Part shown: piece by piece, positions 11,506-21,465 of the stretch | Position numbering within the stretch: position 1 is the first letter of the stretch | Layout: each line of letters starts with the position of its first letter | Origin: Ditylenchus dipsaci | Lineage: Eukaryota; Nematoda; Chromadorea; Rhabditida; Anguinidae | Assembly (NCBI GenBank): GCA_004194705.1 | Contig: SADC01000896.1 | Location: forward strand, 1 to 64,000 | DNA: 64,000 bases | Direction: 5' to 3' | Made by a program: the position numbers and the translations under genes | The notes under the pieces: generated by a model | What the model saw: only the letters and a program-made list of their open reading frames with translations | Told to the model about the DNA's origin: nothing | The model's database searches: none

Positions 11506-12998
11506 AATATGGGTTATTGATGATGATCGCGCCATGCGATGGGTATTGGAAAAGACCTTTAAAGAAGAGGGTTTTGATGTTACCAATTTTGAAGAAGCTC
11601 AAACTGCGCTTGAACGTTTGCACCATGATGCTCCCGATGTCATCTTAACTGACATCCGCATGCCTGGAATTGATGGTTTAACTTTTTTATCTAAAGTCAA
11701 AAACACTCATCCAGATTTACCTGTCATTATTATGACAGCACATTCTGACTTAGAGTCTGCTGTATCAAGCTATCAAACAGGCGCGTTTGAATATTTACCA
11801 AAGCCTTTTGATATTGATGAAGCTTTAGCTTTAGTCAATCGTGCGATCTTGCATATTAATAAACTACAACAGCAAGAAGCTACAAAAACAGCCTCACCTC
11901 TTCAATCAACAGAAATTATTGGTGAATCTCCAGCAATGCAGGAGGTTTTCGTGCTATCGGCCGTTTATCTCAATCTCATATTACTGTTTTAATTAATGGT
12001 GAGTCGGGTACAGGTAAAGAATTAGTTGCTCATGCTTTACACAAGCACTCCCCACGCCGTGCCAAGCCTTTTATTGCTTTAAATATGGCGGCAATTCCAA
12101 AAGACTTAATTGAAACCGAGTTATTTGGTCATGAGAAAGGAGCATTTACAGGCGCGAATACTCAACATCAAGGCCGCTTTGAACAGGCAAATGGCGGAAC
12201 ATTATTCCTTGATGAAATTGGTGATATGCCATTTGAAACTCAGACTCGATTGCTTCGCGTACTCGCTGACGGTGAGTTCTATCGTGTAGGCGGACACATT
12301 CCCGTTAAAGTAGATGTTCGAATTGTGGCGGCAACGCATCAGGATCTAGAGAAACTGGTAAATGAAGGTCGCTTCCGTGAAGACTTATATCACCGCTTAA
12401 ATGTGATTCGTATTCACATTCCTAAGCTTGCCCACCGTAGTGAAGATATTCCAATGCTTGCGCAGCATTTCCTTGCGCGTGCAGGTAAAGAGCTTGGCGT
12501 AAGTCCAAAATCTTACGTACCGAGACGACAGACTATATGCAACAGTTACCATGGCCAGGTAACGTACGACAACTTGAGAATACGTGCCGCTGGCTAACTG
12601 TAATGATTACTGGTCGTGAAGTTTATCCGGAAGATTTACCTTCTGAGCTCAAACAAGTTCCATTGCAAAAGAATAGTGATTCTAGTCAACCGGCACCTTC
12701 TTTTGAGCGTATTTCTCTACACCATTGGGATGAACTACTAAATCAATGGGCTATTCAAAGCTTAAAAAATGGTGAAATGAAAATTTTGGATATTGCCACA
12801 CCAATGTTTGAACGCACATTGATTAACGCAGCCTTGCAACAAACACGTGGACGCAAACGTCATGCAGCTGAATTATTGGGTTGGGGTCGCAATACTTTAA
12901 CACGCAAGTTAAAAGAACTAGGAATGGATTCTGCAGATGATGACGAAGAGATGAGCACAAGGTTACTCAAACTGAAGCCTAGAAGTCTCATTATTTAA
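11492..12998 (+). CDS. glnG: NtrC (GlnG), sigma-54-dependent nitrogen response regulator (frameshifted)
   Basis: NtrC activates nitrogen-scavenging genes with sigma-54. The GTG at 11492 overlaps ntrB and gives [20 protein letters not shown]. The receiver domain has the phosphorylated Asp in [11 protein letters not shown]. The AAA+ domain has Walker A GESGTGKE, the sigma-54 contact loop GAFTGA and Walker [14 protein letters not shown] Fis-type helix-turn-helix ([20 protein letters not shown]) ends it. Visible frame losses are near 11950 and 12515. The stop is at 12998, or at 12982 if one extra base near 12950 is removed (ending HKVTQTEA). A terminator follows. Confidence 0.93.
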
Positions 12999-13004
12999 CT
13001 TGAG

Positions 13005-13034
13005 AGCGGTTAAGTCATTCTTAGCCGCTTTTTA
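13005..13034 (+). terminator. Intrinsic terminator after ntrBC
   Basis: A 10-base stem, AGCGGTTAAG paired with CTTAGCCGCT (one G-T pair) around a 5-base loop, is followed by a T run. It sits just behind the ntrC stop. Confidence 0.85.
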
Positions 13035-13173
13035 TCAATCAGATTTTTGATTAAAATATAATGTAAACATAAGGTTACATCACTAATCTTTCCACAATTA
13101 ACTCTAAGCTTATATTTTCTATTAGTTTATTTTTTTAATTAGCCACTTACTGTTCAGCATATGATCTAAAAAA

Positions 13174-13897
13174 ATGGTTATGACCATCACTAAAGATAGT
13201 TTTGCTATACTAGATAAGCAAAGTCAGTTGTTGTTATTAAATTTTATGCATGATTCAGTCCTGGATTCACATCACCTTGCATGTGAGAAACCTCAAACAC
13301 GCCGCGGTATTGAACGTCGTTTAGCTCTATTATTAAGCGCGACCGAGCTGTTCCTAGAGAAAGGATATGATGCTGTATCTCTCGATGATATTGTTAATCA
13401 TGCAGGTGGCTCCAAGGCTTCTATTTATAAATATTTTGGCAATAAGGAAGGACTTTTTACGGCTATATGTGATCATAAACGTGAAATGTTTTTTAAAGAT
13501 ATTTGCATTCCATTCCAACCAGAGAAAAGCACTTTAGAGAATATCTGATTCAAACACTTAATCGTGTGTATATTCATATTATTCAGCCCGAACATGTTGC
13601 ATTTTTAAGACTTATTATTGAACAGACGGAATGTAACACTGTCCTCATACAATACTTATATGACAAATGGGTACATAATTTACAAAATACACTTACTCAA
13701 GCATTAGAGTTTGCGGATAAATCAGGCGAAATTACATGTAATTCTCCGTATTATTCTTCACTCATGTATTTTGGGATTTTACGAGATATTGAATGGCGTA
13801 TGATTATGGTATGCCAGCTCTTCCAGATGAGAAAGAAGCTTTTGATTACATTGAATATTGTGTAGATATTTTCTTAAAAGGCCATCATAAAGTCTAA
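13174..13897 (+). CDS. TetR/AcrR-family transcriptional regulator (frameshifted)
   Basis: The N-terminal DNA-binding domain is clear: RRLALLLSATELFLEKGYDA, then VSLDDIVNHAGGSKASIYKYF, the TetR helix-turn-helix, then GNKEGLFTAICDHK. The C-terminal ligand/dimer domain follows in two other frames (FLRLIIEQTE, then LPDEKEAFDYIEYCVDIFLK), with breaks near 13530 and 13815. The true stop is at 13897. The start may be 13174 or the inner ATG at 13246. The target is unknown. It lies between ntrC and argF, each with its own terminator, so it is probably a single-gene unit. Confidence 0.85.
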
Positions 13898-14010
13898 TTC
13901 TTTTGCATTTTAAAAATGCTTATAGTATAGTAGACTTCTTTTTTCCCACATCCACCCAGCCAACAACAGATAATTGTTGTATTTCAAAACAATTATTATG
14001 GAGTAGCTAC

Positions 14011-14929
14011 ATGGCTCTAAGACATTTCCTGACTTTACGTGATCTATCCACTCTAGAACTTAATCGCATTTTAGAACGCGCAAGCGAGCTTAAAAAAATG
14101 CAACATGACAATAAGGTCTACCAGCCTTTTGTCGGTAAAGTATTGGGAATGATTTTTGAGAAATCAAGTACGCGTACACGTATCTCTTTTGAGCAGGTAT
14201 TAACCAATTGGCGGTAGTGCGATTTTTTATCGCCTCGTGACACACAATTAGCCGTGGTGAACCAATCGAAGATTCTGCACGTGTAATTTCAAGTATGCTT
14301 GATATTGTGATGATTCGTACTTTTGGTCATGACATTGTTGAACGCTTTGCATCTTATTCAAAGTTCCTGTAATTAACGGCTTAACTGATGATCATCATCC
14401 ATGCCAGTTACTTGCTGACTTACAAACTTATATTGAACATCGCGACAGCATTGAAGGCAAAACCGTTGCTTGATTGGTGATGGCAAATATGTGTAATTCA
14501 TTATATTGAAGCTGCACACATGATGGGTTTCAAACTCAAAATTGCATCGCCAAAAGGATATGAACCTAAACCTGAATTTTTAGCGGAGTTTGGTCATTGC
14601 GTTGAGCTTTATGATAATGCGGAAGATGCAGCAGTAAATGCTGACCTTATTGTGACTGATGTATGGGCAAGTATGGGCCAAGAAGAAGAGCAAAAACTTC
14701 GTGAAAAAGCCTTTGCTGATTTCCAGGTTAACGAAAAATTAATGAGCCTTGCTCACCCAGACTGTTTATTCATGCACTGCTTACCTGCTCATCGCGGCGA
14801 AGAAATTTCTGAAACATGCTCGATTATAAAAATGCAGTCGTATGGGATGAAGCAGAAAACCGTCTCCATGCTCAAAAAGCTTTAGTCGAATTTTTATTAA
14901 ATGAAAATTTAAAGAAGCTTAAATTTTGA
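14011..14929 (+). CDS. argF: ArgF, ornithine carbamoyltransferase (frameshifted)
   Basis: ArgF joins carbamoyl phosphate and ornithine to citrulline in arginine synthesis. The start at 14011 reads [19 protein letters not shown]. The carbamoyl-phosphate motif STRTRISFE is at about 14165. Later parts include [17 protein letters not shown], the SMG loop in [13 protein letters not shown], and [10 protein letters not shown] with the catalytic Cys at about 14780. About 306 codons, normal length. Indels occur near 14200, 14350, 14470 and 14815. An intrinsic terminator follows directly. Confidence 0.93.
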
Positions 14930-14937
14930 GTTTAAAA

Positions 14938-14964
14938 AACAGCATCTTTATGATGCTGTTTTTT
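14938..14964 (+). terminator. Intrinsic terminator after argF
   Basis: AACAGCATC pairs with GATGCTGTT around a short loop and is followed by TTTT. It lies nine bases after the argF stop. Confidence 0.88.
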
Positions 14965-15114
14965 ATTTTATAAGACTTGTACTCTTCCAGTTAATTATTT
15001 TTAAAAATTTGATAACGTTGCCGAATATATAAGCAGGCTGTATTTCAACTATTCTCTAGAATCGTGTATAACATTCTACACAATAAGCTAAGCCTACTCT
15101 TGTAGAGTGCGATC

Positions 15115-15650
15115 ATGACAACCCTTGAACATCATTATCTCAAATCCCGCATTTTCGATTATTCATGAACATTTATTTAGCTCGGCCCAGCCTTCTGCTG
15201 AACAACTAAATTGATAAAGAGTTTGGTTTAGCACAGTCATAACCTTGCTTTAACTAATGCTTCAAATCATCTTGAAATGAAGACCGCATTTGTTTAGACC
15301 TAGGTTTAATTATATTCATATTCCAATTGATTGGGAGATGCCTTCTGCTGAGCAGTGCTTATTAGTTTTAGATTTGATTGATCATTTAGTGCAAATGAAA
15401 TTATCTGGATACATTGCGCCAAAATAAACGCGTAAGTTGCCTGATGTATGTCTATAGACAGTTTTATTGAATATGGATATGCTGACTTCTCAGATTTATT
15501 GCACGAAATTTGGGAACCTAATGAGACTTGGACTGGACTCATTCATAGTATTACCTTACAGCTACAAGCCGTAAGGCAACTTTAGAACTTCAACAGTCTT
15601 TGCAGCAGGCGATCACTTGGTGTGATGAGAGACTAAAACAGTCGCTGTAG
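15115..15650 (+). CDS. Conserved hypothetical protein, about 178 residues (frameshifted)
   Basis: I do not recognise a family. The ATG at 15115 gives MTTLEHHYLKSRIFDY. Protein-like sequence continues through several frames: SSAQPSAEQL, then LIDHLVQMKLSGYIAPK, then SFIEYGYADFSDLLHEIWEP and NETWTGLIHSI, ending in [16 protein letters not shown]. It appears soluble, with no signal peptide or membrane segment. At least five indels interrupt it. Its 3' end overlaps the convergent ispF by 38 bases. Function cannot be inferred. Confidence 0.6.
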
Positions 15651-16100
15651 CCAAAATTCCTTCTTGACGACGGTAAACCCAAGTTTTTCGGTTGTCGTTG
15701 CTTTAATACTAATTTGATTAATATCTACATTTAGAACGTCAGCAATGCTTTGACGCATTTCAAGATTATGCTTAGCTAATTTTGGACGCTCGCAAGCCAC
15801 CGTAATATCGGCATTATTTAACTGATAACCACGGTCTAAGATCAATTGATAAACATGCTTTAACAATACTCGGCTATCTGCGCCTTTGTATTCTGGTCAG
15901 TATCAGGAAAATGTTGTCCAATATCACCAAGCGCTAAAGCACCTAATAAAGCATCACATAGCGCATGAAGTACAACGTCACCGTCAGAGTGCGCTTTCAA
16001 ACCATGTGTATGTGGAATTTGAATACCGCCAATGTAACGAGTTCCCCTCTTCAAAGGCATGTACATCCATTCCTTGTCCAATACGAATCTGAGCAACCAT
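15613..16100 (-). CDS. ispF: IspF, 2-C-methyl-D-erythritol 2,4-cyclodiphosphate synthase (frameshifted)
   Basis: IspF forms the cyclic diphosphate MEcPP in the MEP isoprenoid pathway, as a zinc-dependent trimer. The start at 16100 gives [19 protein letters not shown], where Asp and His of DVH bind zinc. [20 protein letters not shown] and [20 protein letters not shown] are the family signature. The C-terminal [14 protein letters not shown] is followed by a frameshift and a tail ending in a TGA at 15613. About 162 codons. No ispD is next to it. It ends inside the tail of the convergent unknown gene. Confidence 0.92.
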
Positions 16101-16218
16101 ATAAATTATTACCTTCCATAAAAACTTAAGAAATCTTGTATTCAGCCGTTCTGTTTCGCTATAGTACACCTAGCAAAGTAGACTGAAAGTATAAGCGATC
16201 ATGCTGTCTAATACTGAT

Positions 16219-16843
16219 ATGAATCAATTGAAAAGATTAAGTTTTGTCGTGACACTGAGTTGTTTATGTTCACCTCTTGTCTTTGCAGATCAATAGACTG
16301 TTCCAATACTGGAGCTGAGCTTAAAATCTGTTCAAAAACATTTAGTGAATCAAGAAAAGAACTCAATAATAATATCTTTCTGCATATTTAGTTACTGATG
16401 CCCCCTTACAGCTTTTACAGGATACACAAAAGTTATGGTCTAAACATACTCAGCAATGCAAGAGTAATACATGTATTCAACAACAGTTTGATTTACGTAC
16501 TGATGACCTAATTTTTATGCATCGCTTAAGCAAACGCTTACCCAGCATTATCTTAAGTTTGAGAATGGACATCTAGCAGCACAGCCTGTACACATTCAAG
16601 TCCATCAGCTCGCGAAAGATAAATTAAGATTGAAGGGTAGCATACCGCAATCCAAATAACCGCAAAGAAACTCAAACGATCTCATTGATGGCCTATAGTT
16701 CACCTGAACAAAAAAGTGAAATTTTAGACAATGAGCACACTGTAAATTCAGTTTAATTTTCAAAAAGCTTTACTTAACGTGAAAACCCAGCAAAAAGCTG
16801 TGAACGTTTTAGCGGAATCTACCGCTTAATGACTAACGCTTAA
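16219..16843 (+). CDS. Small exported protein of unknown function (frameshifted)
   Basis: The start at 16219 gives MNQLKRLSFVVTLSCLCSPL followed by VFADQ, a good signal peptide with Ala-x-Ala-like cleavage, so the protein is probably periplasmic. An ATG at 16201 is in frame but adds residues before the signal peptide. The mature part has cysteines in a pattern like WSKHTQQCKSNTCIQQQFD, then LKQTLTQHYLKFENGHLAAQ and CERFSGIYRL. The Cys spacing with a C-x4-C-and-Arg arrangement recalls LprI-type (DUF1311) proteins, but the match is weak and I do not name it. Around six indels. A hairpin follows. Confidence 0.6.
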
Positions 16844-16847
16844 AATA

Positions 16848-16873
16848 AAAGCCAGTGTTTGAACACTGGCTTT
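16848..16873. terminator. Bidirectional terminator between convergent genes
   Basis: A 12-base perfect stem, AAAGCCAGTGTT with AACACTGGCTTT, has only two loop bases written. It separates the exported-protein gene from the convergent dadA gene and could serve both. Confidence 0.8.
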
Positions 16874-16878
16874 ACTTT

Positions 16879-18097
16879 CTACGCTGGATATTTTTGCGCT
16901 ATATCCTGACCGACTAAAACTGCGGTTGCCGCAGACAAAGTCAACCTAAATGCCCATGCCCTGTATTATAAAAAACACGAGGTTGTTTAGATTGCTTAAC
17001 AACAGGCAGCATATTCGGATCATAGGTCTTAACCCTGCCCAAGGCACCACATGCTCAGTTGAAATATCAAAGTTACGATAACCCAATTCACTAATGGTTG
17101 AATACGATCAGCCGTATGTCGCGGTTATAGCCATTAAACTCAGCAGTCCCTGCCACACGCAGTCGATCTTTACCTAAACGAGAAGTCACAATTTTGCACT
17201 TTCATCTAACAAGCTCACCCAAGGAGCATTCTTTACACTGTGCTCATCTTTTATTGTACGGTAATTGAATAACCTTTTACTGGTACAATTTACTCGCTCA
17301 CCAATCATATCGGCAAGTTGATAACTCCCTACACCACCACAAACTACAAGTACATCACTCTAGCTGAATGTTGTCGGACTCAACCAAATAAGGATGCTCA
17401 GCACTTGGCTGACAAGTTACGACTACTTTGTCTGCGCTGCACTTATATCCATAACTCTAGACCGAACTTATATTGAACGCCATATTGTTTAGTCTCTCAG
17501 CTAAAGAGGTTGAATATTTATGAATATCACCCGTCGCATCACTTGGTGTGTAATAGCCACCGAAATAGTCACCCGTCAAAGATGGTTCTATTGTTTTCAT
17601 TTCATCAGGTGACCGAATAGCGCCAATGTACCTTTGTTCAATACATTATTAACTTGTTTAGCAATTTCGTAGTCAGCCTACTGTGATACATATGGAGAAT
17701 TCCACGTTTCTCCAAATCAACTCAAGCTGCTCTTTTTCAGCTACTTCAAATAAACGCTTACGAGCGAGCAATGCCAACGGACCGTCTCAATCGTATTCGC
17801 CTCATAGTTTAATATGTGATAGAAATTCAACTAGCCAACTATACTTATGCAAACTAATGAAGGATTCAACAATAGAGGAGCATCTTTTGTCTCATCCATT
17901 TAAAGCCTTTAATCACGGTAGCTTTTTGGTTCCATACTTCGGCGTTACAAGCCGATAATTGCCCTCCATTGGCAAATGATGTTTCCATTGCAGGATATAA
18001 ATGTCGATCAATCACTGTGACTTGATAACCCAGTTGCGATAACTCATAAGCAGAGTAACCCCTGTGATTCCCGCACCTATCACAAAACATGTGGCAT
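16879..18097 (-). CDS. dadA: DadA-type FAD-dependent D-amino acid dehydrogenase (frameshifted)
   Basis: The family oxidises D-amino acids (or glycine-like substrates) to 2-oxo acids and passes electrons to the respiratory chain at the inner membrane. The start at 18097 (MPHV) has a GAGGAG ribosome site. The FAD dinucleotide fold follows (VIGAGITGV, then YELSQLGYQVTVIDRHLYPA). SFANGGQLSACNAEVWNQKA is typical of DadA. GHGHLGWTLSAATAVLVGQD-like sequence ends the protein near 16900. About 15 indels are visible. A tandem glycine riboswitch in the 5' leader makes glycine or its products a likely physiological signal, so the true substrate may be glycine. That is an inference. Confidence 0.85.
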
Positions 18098-18141
18098 AAC
18101 AGACTCCTCAGAAATGCAAAACATTCATCAGTACAGCCCAT

Positions 18142-18350
18142 CTGTCATTGGTACCTGAGAGTTTCGACCCCAACGTTACCTTTAACGTTTAGATCTTCCC
18201 TTCGGTGAGTTTTATAATTTATAAGTTATTGTTTTCCATTCTTATAATCTAAGCTTCTCTCCAGATTTTTTAATATTACAGTCCTTTTGCCTGAGAGTTT
18301 CCGGGCTTGTTGCTCTTCGGCGGGTTCTTAATGAACCTCTCTCCCGCAAT
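18142..18350 (-). ncRNA. Tandem glycine riboswitch in the dadA leader
   Basis: Read on the minus strand, aptamer 1 (18350-18279) has GCGGGAGAGAG, GCCGAAGAGCAA and AACTCTCAGGCAAAAGGACTG. Aptamer 2 (18266-18142) has TCTGGAGAGA, ACCGAAGGGAAGA and AACTCTCAGGTACCAATGACAG. These are the conserved blocks of the two glycine aptamers, in order and with a short linker. The element ends 44 bases before the dadA start. In known cases glycine binding turns expression on, but the direction here cannot be read from the sequence. Confidence 0.92.
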
Positions 18351-18462
18351 AATTTTGTATTTATATAAGCAATGTATCTGCCACATTAGAAAAAACGCAT
18401 CTTTTCTTGTAAACTTTTGTATAAGCAATCTTAAAAATAAGTATTGATTTAATTAATAATAA

Positions 18463-18492
18463 AAAAGGTGAATTTTTATAAATTCACCTTTT
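18463..18492 (-). terminator. Intrinsic terminator, minus strand
   Basis: AAAAGGTGAATTT pairs with AAATTCACCTTTT around a short AT loop, with T runs on both sides. It lies ten bases beyond the stop of the small minus-strand gene and may also block transcription into the riboswitch promoter region. Confidence 0.8.
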
Positions 18493-18502
18493 GCACTAAA
18501 AA

Positions 18503-18708
18503 TTAGAGTTTTCGTTGAGCACTTGGTCTGAACCGTACCCTTCCATTGCTCACGCAAGGTTGGTAAGTAGAATTTTTCACCAATAGTGACCAGCTCAGCA
18601 TCAATCATGCATGAACTTCGTGCATAAAATATAATCCAGCAACTAAGAAAGCTGATGATTTTTTGCGCTGTTTTCTTACGTTTTACCTGTGCTTGTTTCA
18701 CTAGTCAT
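18503..18708 (-). CDS. Small hypothetical protein (frame uncertain)
   Basis: A terminator on one side and another gene on the other suggest a real gene of about 68 codons. The ATG at 18708 gives MTSETSTGK followed by a Lys/Arg-rich stretch. After one or two indels, sequence such as DAELVTIGEKFYLPTLREQW or an alternative frame ending in RFRPSAQRKL runs to a TAA at 18503. I cannot decide which frame is right in the middle. No family recognised and no signal peptide evident. Confidence 0.4.
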
Positions 18709-18726
18709 TTGCAAAGTTTTTATCTT

Positions 18727-18981
18727 TTAAGCAGTGATTGCATTTAAACGAAGCTCAATCACACCCCATCCCGCTATAGCTTTTAAAGACTTCAAAATCT
18801 TTTGAGGTTGATTCCCACGTTACGTTTTCTAAATCATTATCTTCAGGTAAAACTGTAATAATAAATCCGCTGTACTTGGAAAATCTTTTTAAGATTTAAC
18901 AGAAACTTAACCGGCTGATCACTAGGATAATCATTAAATTGCACGTTGTTGTTGGGTATCTGTCAAATAAATAGAGAGCAT
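18727..18981 (-). CDS. Small hypothetical protein, about 85 residues (frameshifted)
   Basis: The ATG at 18981 gives MLSIYLTDTQQQ. After a frame change it continues FNDYPSDQPVKFLLNLKK and ends IAGWGVIELRLNAITA with a TAA at 18727. The compact acidic and hydrophobic pattern is protein-like and the end is consistent, but I do not recognise a family. It lies 18 bases upstream of the preceding small gene and the two may be co-transcribed. Confidence 0.45.
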
Positions 18982-19147
18982 TCAAAATCCTTAACTAAGC
19001 AGCTGTTTTTAATAATTTTATCTCTAACTTTGCGAAATAAATGCAAAAAAAAACAATATAAAAACAGGACAAGGGGGCATTTTAACAATTATGACGGCTT
19101 ATTCAACGCCAATTCGCCATTAATTAGTGAAAGTTTCAACCTTCTTG

Positions 19148-19172
19148 ATAAAAAGCTCTCCGAAGAGAGCTT
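19148..19172 (-). terminator. Intrinsic terminator after the BLUF gene
   Basis: On the minus strand AAGCTCTC-TTCG-GAGAGCTT forms a perfect 8-base stem with a stable UUCG tetraloop, followed by TTTTTATC. It lies 18 bases after the BLUF stop. Confidence 0.9.
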
Positions 19173-19190
19173 AATTTTACATTAGGATAA

Positions 19191-19659
19191 TTAAAATCTA
19201 CTGCAATTCTGATTTTGACTAACCTTGATATTGATCAACTTATGGTTTGGTTGATCTACAAGCAATTCAATAAAAGATGGAATAGATGTAGTGTTAAGCA
19301 GATAAGGATAAAACTCATCAACATGATGATGATGAAAGAATTCTTTTATTTTCGTGTTAATGGAGCAAATTTCATACTCCAATGTTTAAATAGACGTTGT
19401 TCGGATGGTTCTGAAAAGATGATTTCACAGTTCTGATGTCTCGAATCTTTCAAAATTAATTTATAAAATAGCGATTCGACTTGTTCTTTCTCACCTTCTA
19501 AATACTGTAAGAAGTATCCATTACCATAGAAAAGTACTCCTGTAATATCATTATGTGAGTTGAATTTGACTGCTTCAGTGAGAATATCAATTAAATCTTG
19601 TTTTATTTGATATGTTCACTATTGGTTTTACTTGCATACATAAAGCCTATTAAACTCAT
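19191..19659 (-). CDS. BLUF-domain blue-light photoreceptor (frameshifted)
   Basis: BLUF proteins bind FAD and sense blue light. In Acinetobacter they affect motility, biofilm and iron genes. The start at 19659 gives MSLIGFMYAS with the flavin-contacting Tyr at residue 8. The core reads NDITGVLFYGNGYFLQYLEG, which has the expected Gln, preceded by an Asn in AVKFNSH. The tail LFKHWSMKFAPL matches the BLUF end. A further 50 residues (EFYPYLLNTTSIPSFIELL) form the C-terminal extension seen in BlsA-like proteins. Total about 155 residues. It differs from the BlsA sequence I know, so it may be another paralogue. It has its own terminator. Confidence 0.85.
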
Positions 19660-19884
19660 AGCGATACTCGAAGATAGATTCACTGTACATTCTGACATTT
19701 GCACACATTTCTTACAATGTAACCTAATTAAAACCTTGTATTTCAAAGTAAAGATTATTTTCTTTTTGAAAATGACAAACTTTAACAACCCGAAATCTTT
19801 TGTAAATTAATGCCAACTTAACAAGTTAATCAGACGCTATTAATTTTAGTACAATTGAAAATTGTTTTAATGCGTGGATGTCTA

Positions 19885-20147
19885 ATGGAGAATCATGAAG
19901 TTATTCTTCAAGATGAACATCATAAACAGTTTAAAATTGTTCAAGTTCAAGATGTTCGTTTTGATAAGAATACCCTTAACAATAGCTATCAATGGTTATG
20001 GATATTTGATCATAGTTCGGAGTTTTTCCCATTTGAGTTATGGGATGAGCTTGATCATGCAACTGTTCATCAAAAAATCAAACTTGGCAATCAAGTTTTC
20101 AAGATTATCAAGATTCTGACGAAGAAAACGAAAGTTGGCCCTCATGA
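19885..20147 (+). CDS. Small acidic hypothetical protein, about 88 residues (frameshifted)
   Basis: The ATG at 19885 gives MENHEVILQDEHHKQFKIVQ, continuing VRFDKNTLNNSYQWLWIFDH. In-frame ATGs upstream (19855, 19870) are possible. One base is missing near 20100, after which the reading DYQDSDEENESWPS reaches a TGA at 20147. Without correction the frame runs to 20154 with a basic tail, which looks less natural. No family recognised. It is divergent from the BLUF gene and its end overlaps the convergent hydrolase gene by six bases. Confidence 0.55.
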
Positions 20148-20839
20148 AAGATAAGTACTTAACCAAGTTAAAATCACTAAAACCAATGCTTTCGGCTGTT
20201 CATCGGAATCATATGGCCCGTATTTTTAATTATCTCAAGCTTTGCATGTGGCAATTGATCTAATATTCTATGGCTTCTTCCTTGGAGCGGAGCTGGTCGT
20301 CAGCACCAGAAATAATTAAAGTTGGACATGCGATCTTACTCATATCATAAGAGCTTCTATCTAACATCGATTGTTTTACGAACTCTTTATAACCCAAAGC
20401 TTTCCCATCTCCTGGATTCTTTTTACAAGAGTACGATTCTGCACATTTAATGATGAAGTGTTTTTTTCAATTGATATTGAGCTTAGCCCATGGAAAGTTT
20501 TCTCAGAATTAAGCTTTAATTGCGGTTAACTTTTGATTTTTCTGCTCTTCTGTATCTGAACGTAATGAAGAGGCTATTAAAACAAAGCGCCTTAACTTTT
20601 TCAGGAAATTGCTCCACTATAGATCTCGCAATGTATCCTCCAAGTGAGAATCCAATTAGTACAAAGCTCTCAGGCGCATTTTTAACATATTCTGAGCAAT
20701 TTCTTTGATTGTTGCCCTTGTTTTAAGTAGCTCGAGATATATTCCACTCTTTAGGCATTTCATCTATGAGTTCATTCCAGAGAGATTCATCAAGCATATA
20801 ACCAGGAATTAAAACAACTGAAATTGGCTTTTGATTCAT
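20142..20839 (-). CDS. Alpha/beta-fold hydrolase (frameshifted)
   Basis: The start at 20839 gives MNQKPISVVLIPGYMLDESL, with the oxyanion-hole strand of the fold. The nucleophile elbow GFSLGG with the catalytic Ser is at about 20650. CPTLIISGADDQL contains the likely acid residue, and NTGHMIPM near 20210 contains the catalytic His. About 232 residues with no signal peptide. This is the standard catalytic triad layout, but the substrate is unknown. Indels near 20720, 20600, 20515 and 20260. It converges on the small acidic gene. Confidence 0.85.
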
Positions 20840-21009
20840 AAGTTTTTTAATACCTTACTTGTAAATTATAGCTAACAGCATTTTATGCTAATAAAAATCT
20901 ATATTAGAATATTGAAGTAAAAATAAATCACTATATAAATTAAACAGAAATAACTGTGGAAGCACGCCAGACTAAACATTCCCTTTTTATGCTTGAGAAG
21001 GAGGTACAT

Positions 21010-21302
21010 ATGAAGTTAGAGCATCACGTACGTATTCCGCTTCAGCAAATAATTATTTTATTTCTAAGGAATATGATTGTACTGTTATACCTGTAAAAGG
21101 AATGTGTTTTATAGACTCTGGTTTAACTGAAAGTGGAGTGATTGAACCAGTAGAGATTATTGAAGTGACTATAGAACCAGAATCTAACTCGTATTCATGT
21201 TCTTTTAGCACGCGATATACATGAGTACGAAAAGAAGAGCTAAAAAAGAAGTTTGAAGCTATGAAATCTCATGGTTGGGAATACATAGACGGCTTACTTT
21301 GA
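21010..21302 (+). CDS. Hypothetical protein, about 97 residues (frameshifted)
   Basis: A strong ribosome site (GAAGGAGG) sits seven bases before the ATG at 21010, which gives MKLEHHV. One or more lost bases then shift the frame. Continuous protein-like sequence follows: KEYDCTVIPVKGMCFIDSGL, VIEPVEIIEVTIEPESNS and, after another loss, KKKFEAMKSHGWEYIDGLL. No known family. A terminator follows, so it is probably a monocistronic gene. Confidence 0.6.
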
Positions 21303-21348
21303 TATTTTCAAATTTTAAGATACAAGCTAAATCCTCCCCCCCCAAAAG

Positions 21349-21366
21349 AGCCCTCCTTTGAGGGCT
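21349..21366 (+). terminator. Intrinsic terminator after the small gene at 21.0 kb
   Basis: AGCCCTC pairs with GAGGGCT around a 4-base loop and is followed by TTATAT. It lies 46 bases after the stop at 21302. Confidence 0.7.
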
Positions 21367-21465
21367 TTATATAAATATTAGCGCGTACACTTTTATAATG
21401 ATTTATCTGTACAAACAGATAACCGAGTGCACAGCATATTGTATTCTTAAAGATTTTAAATATAT

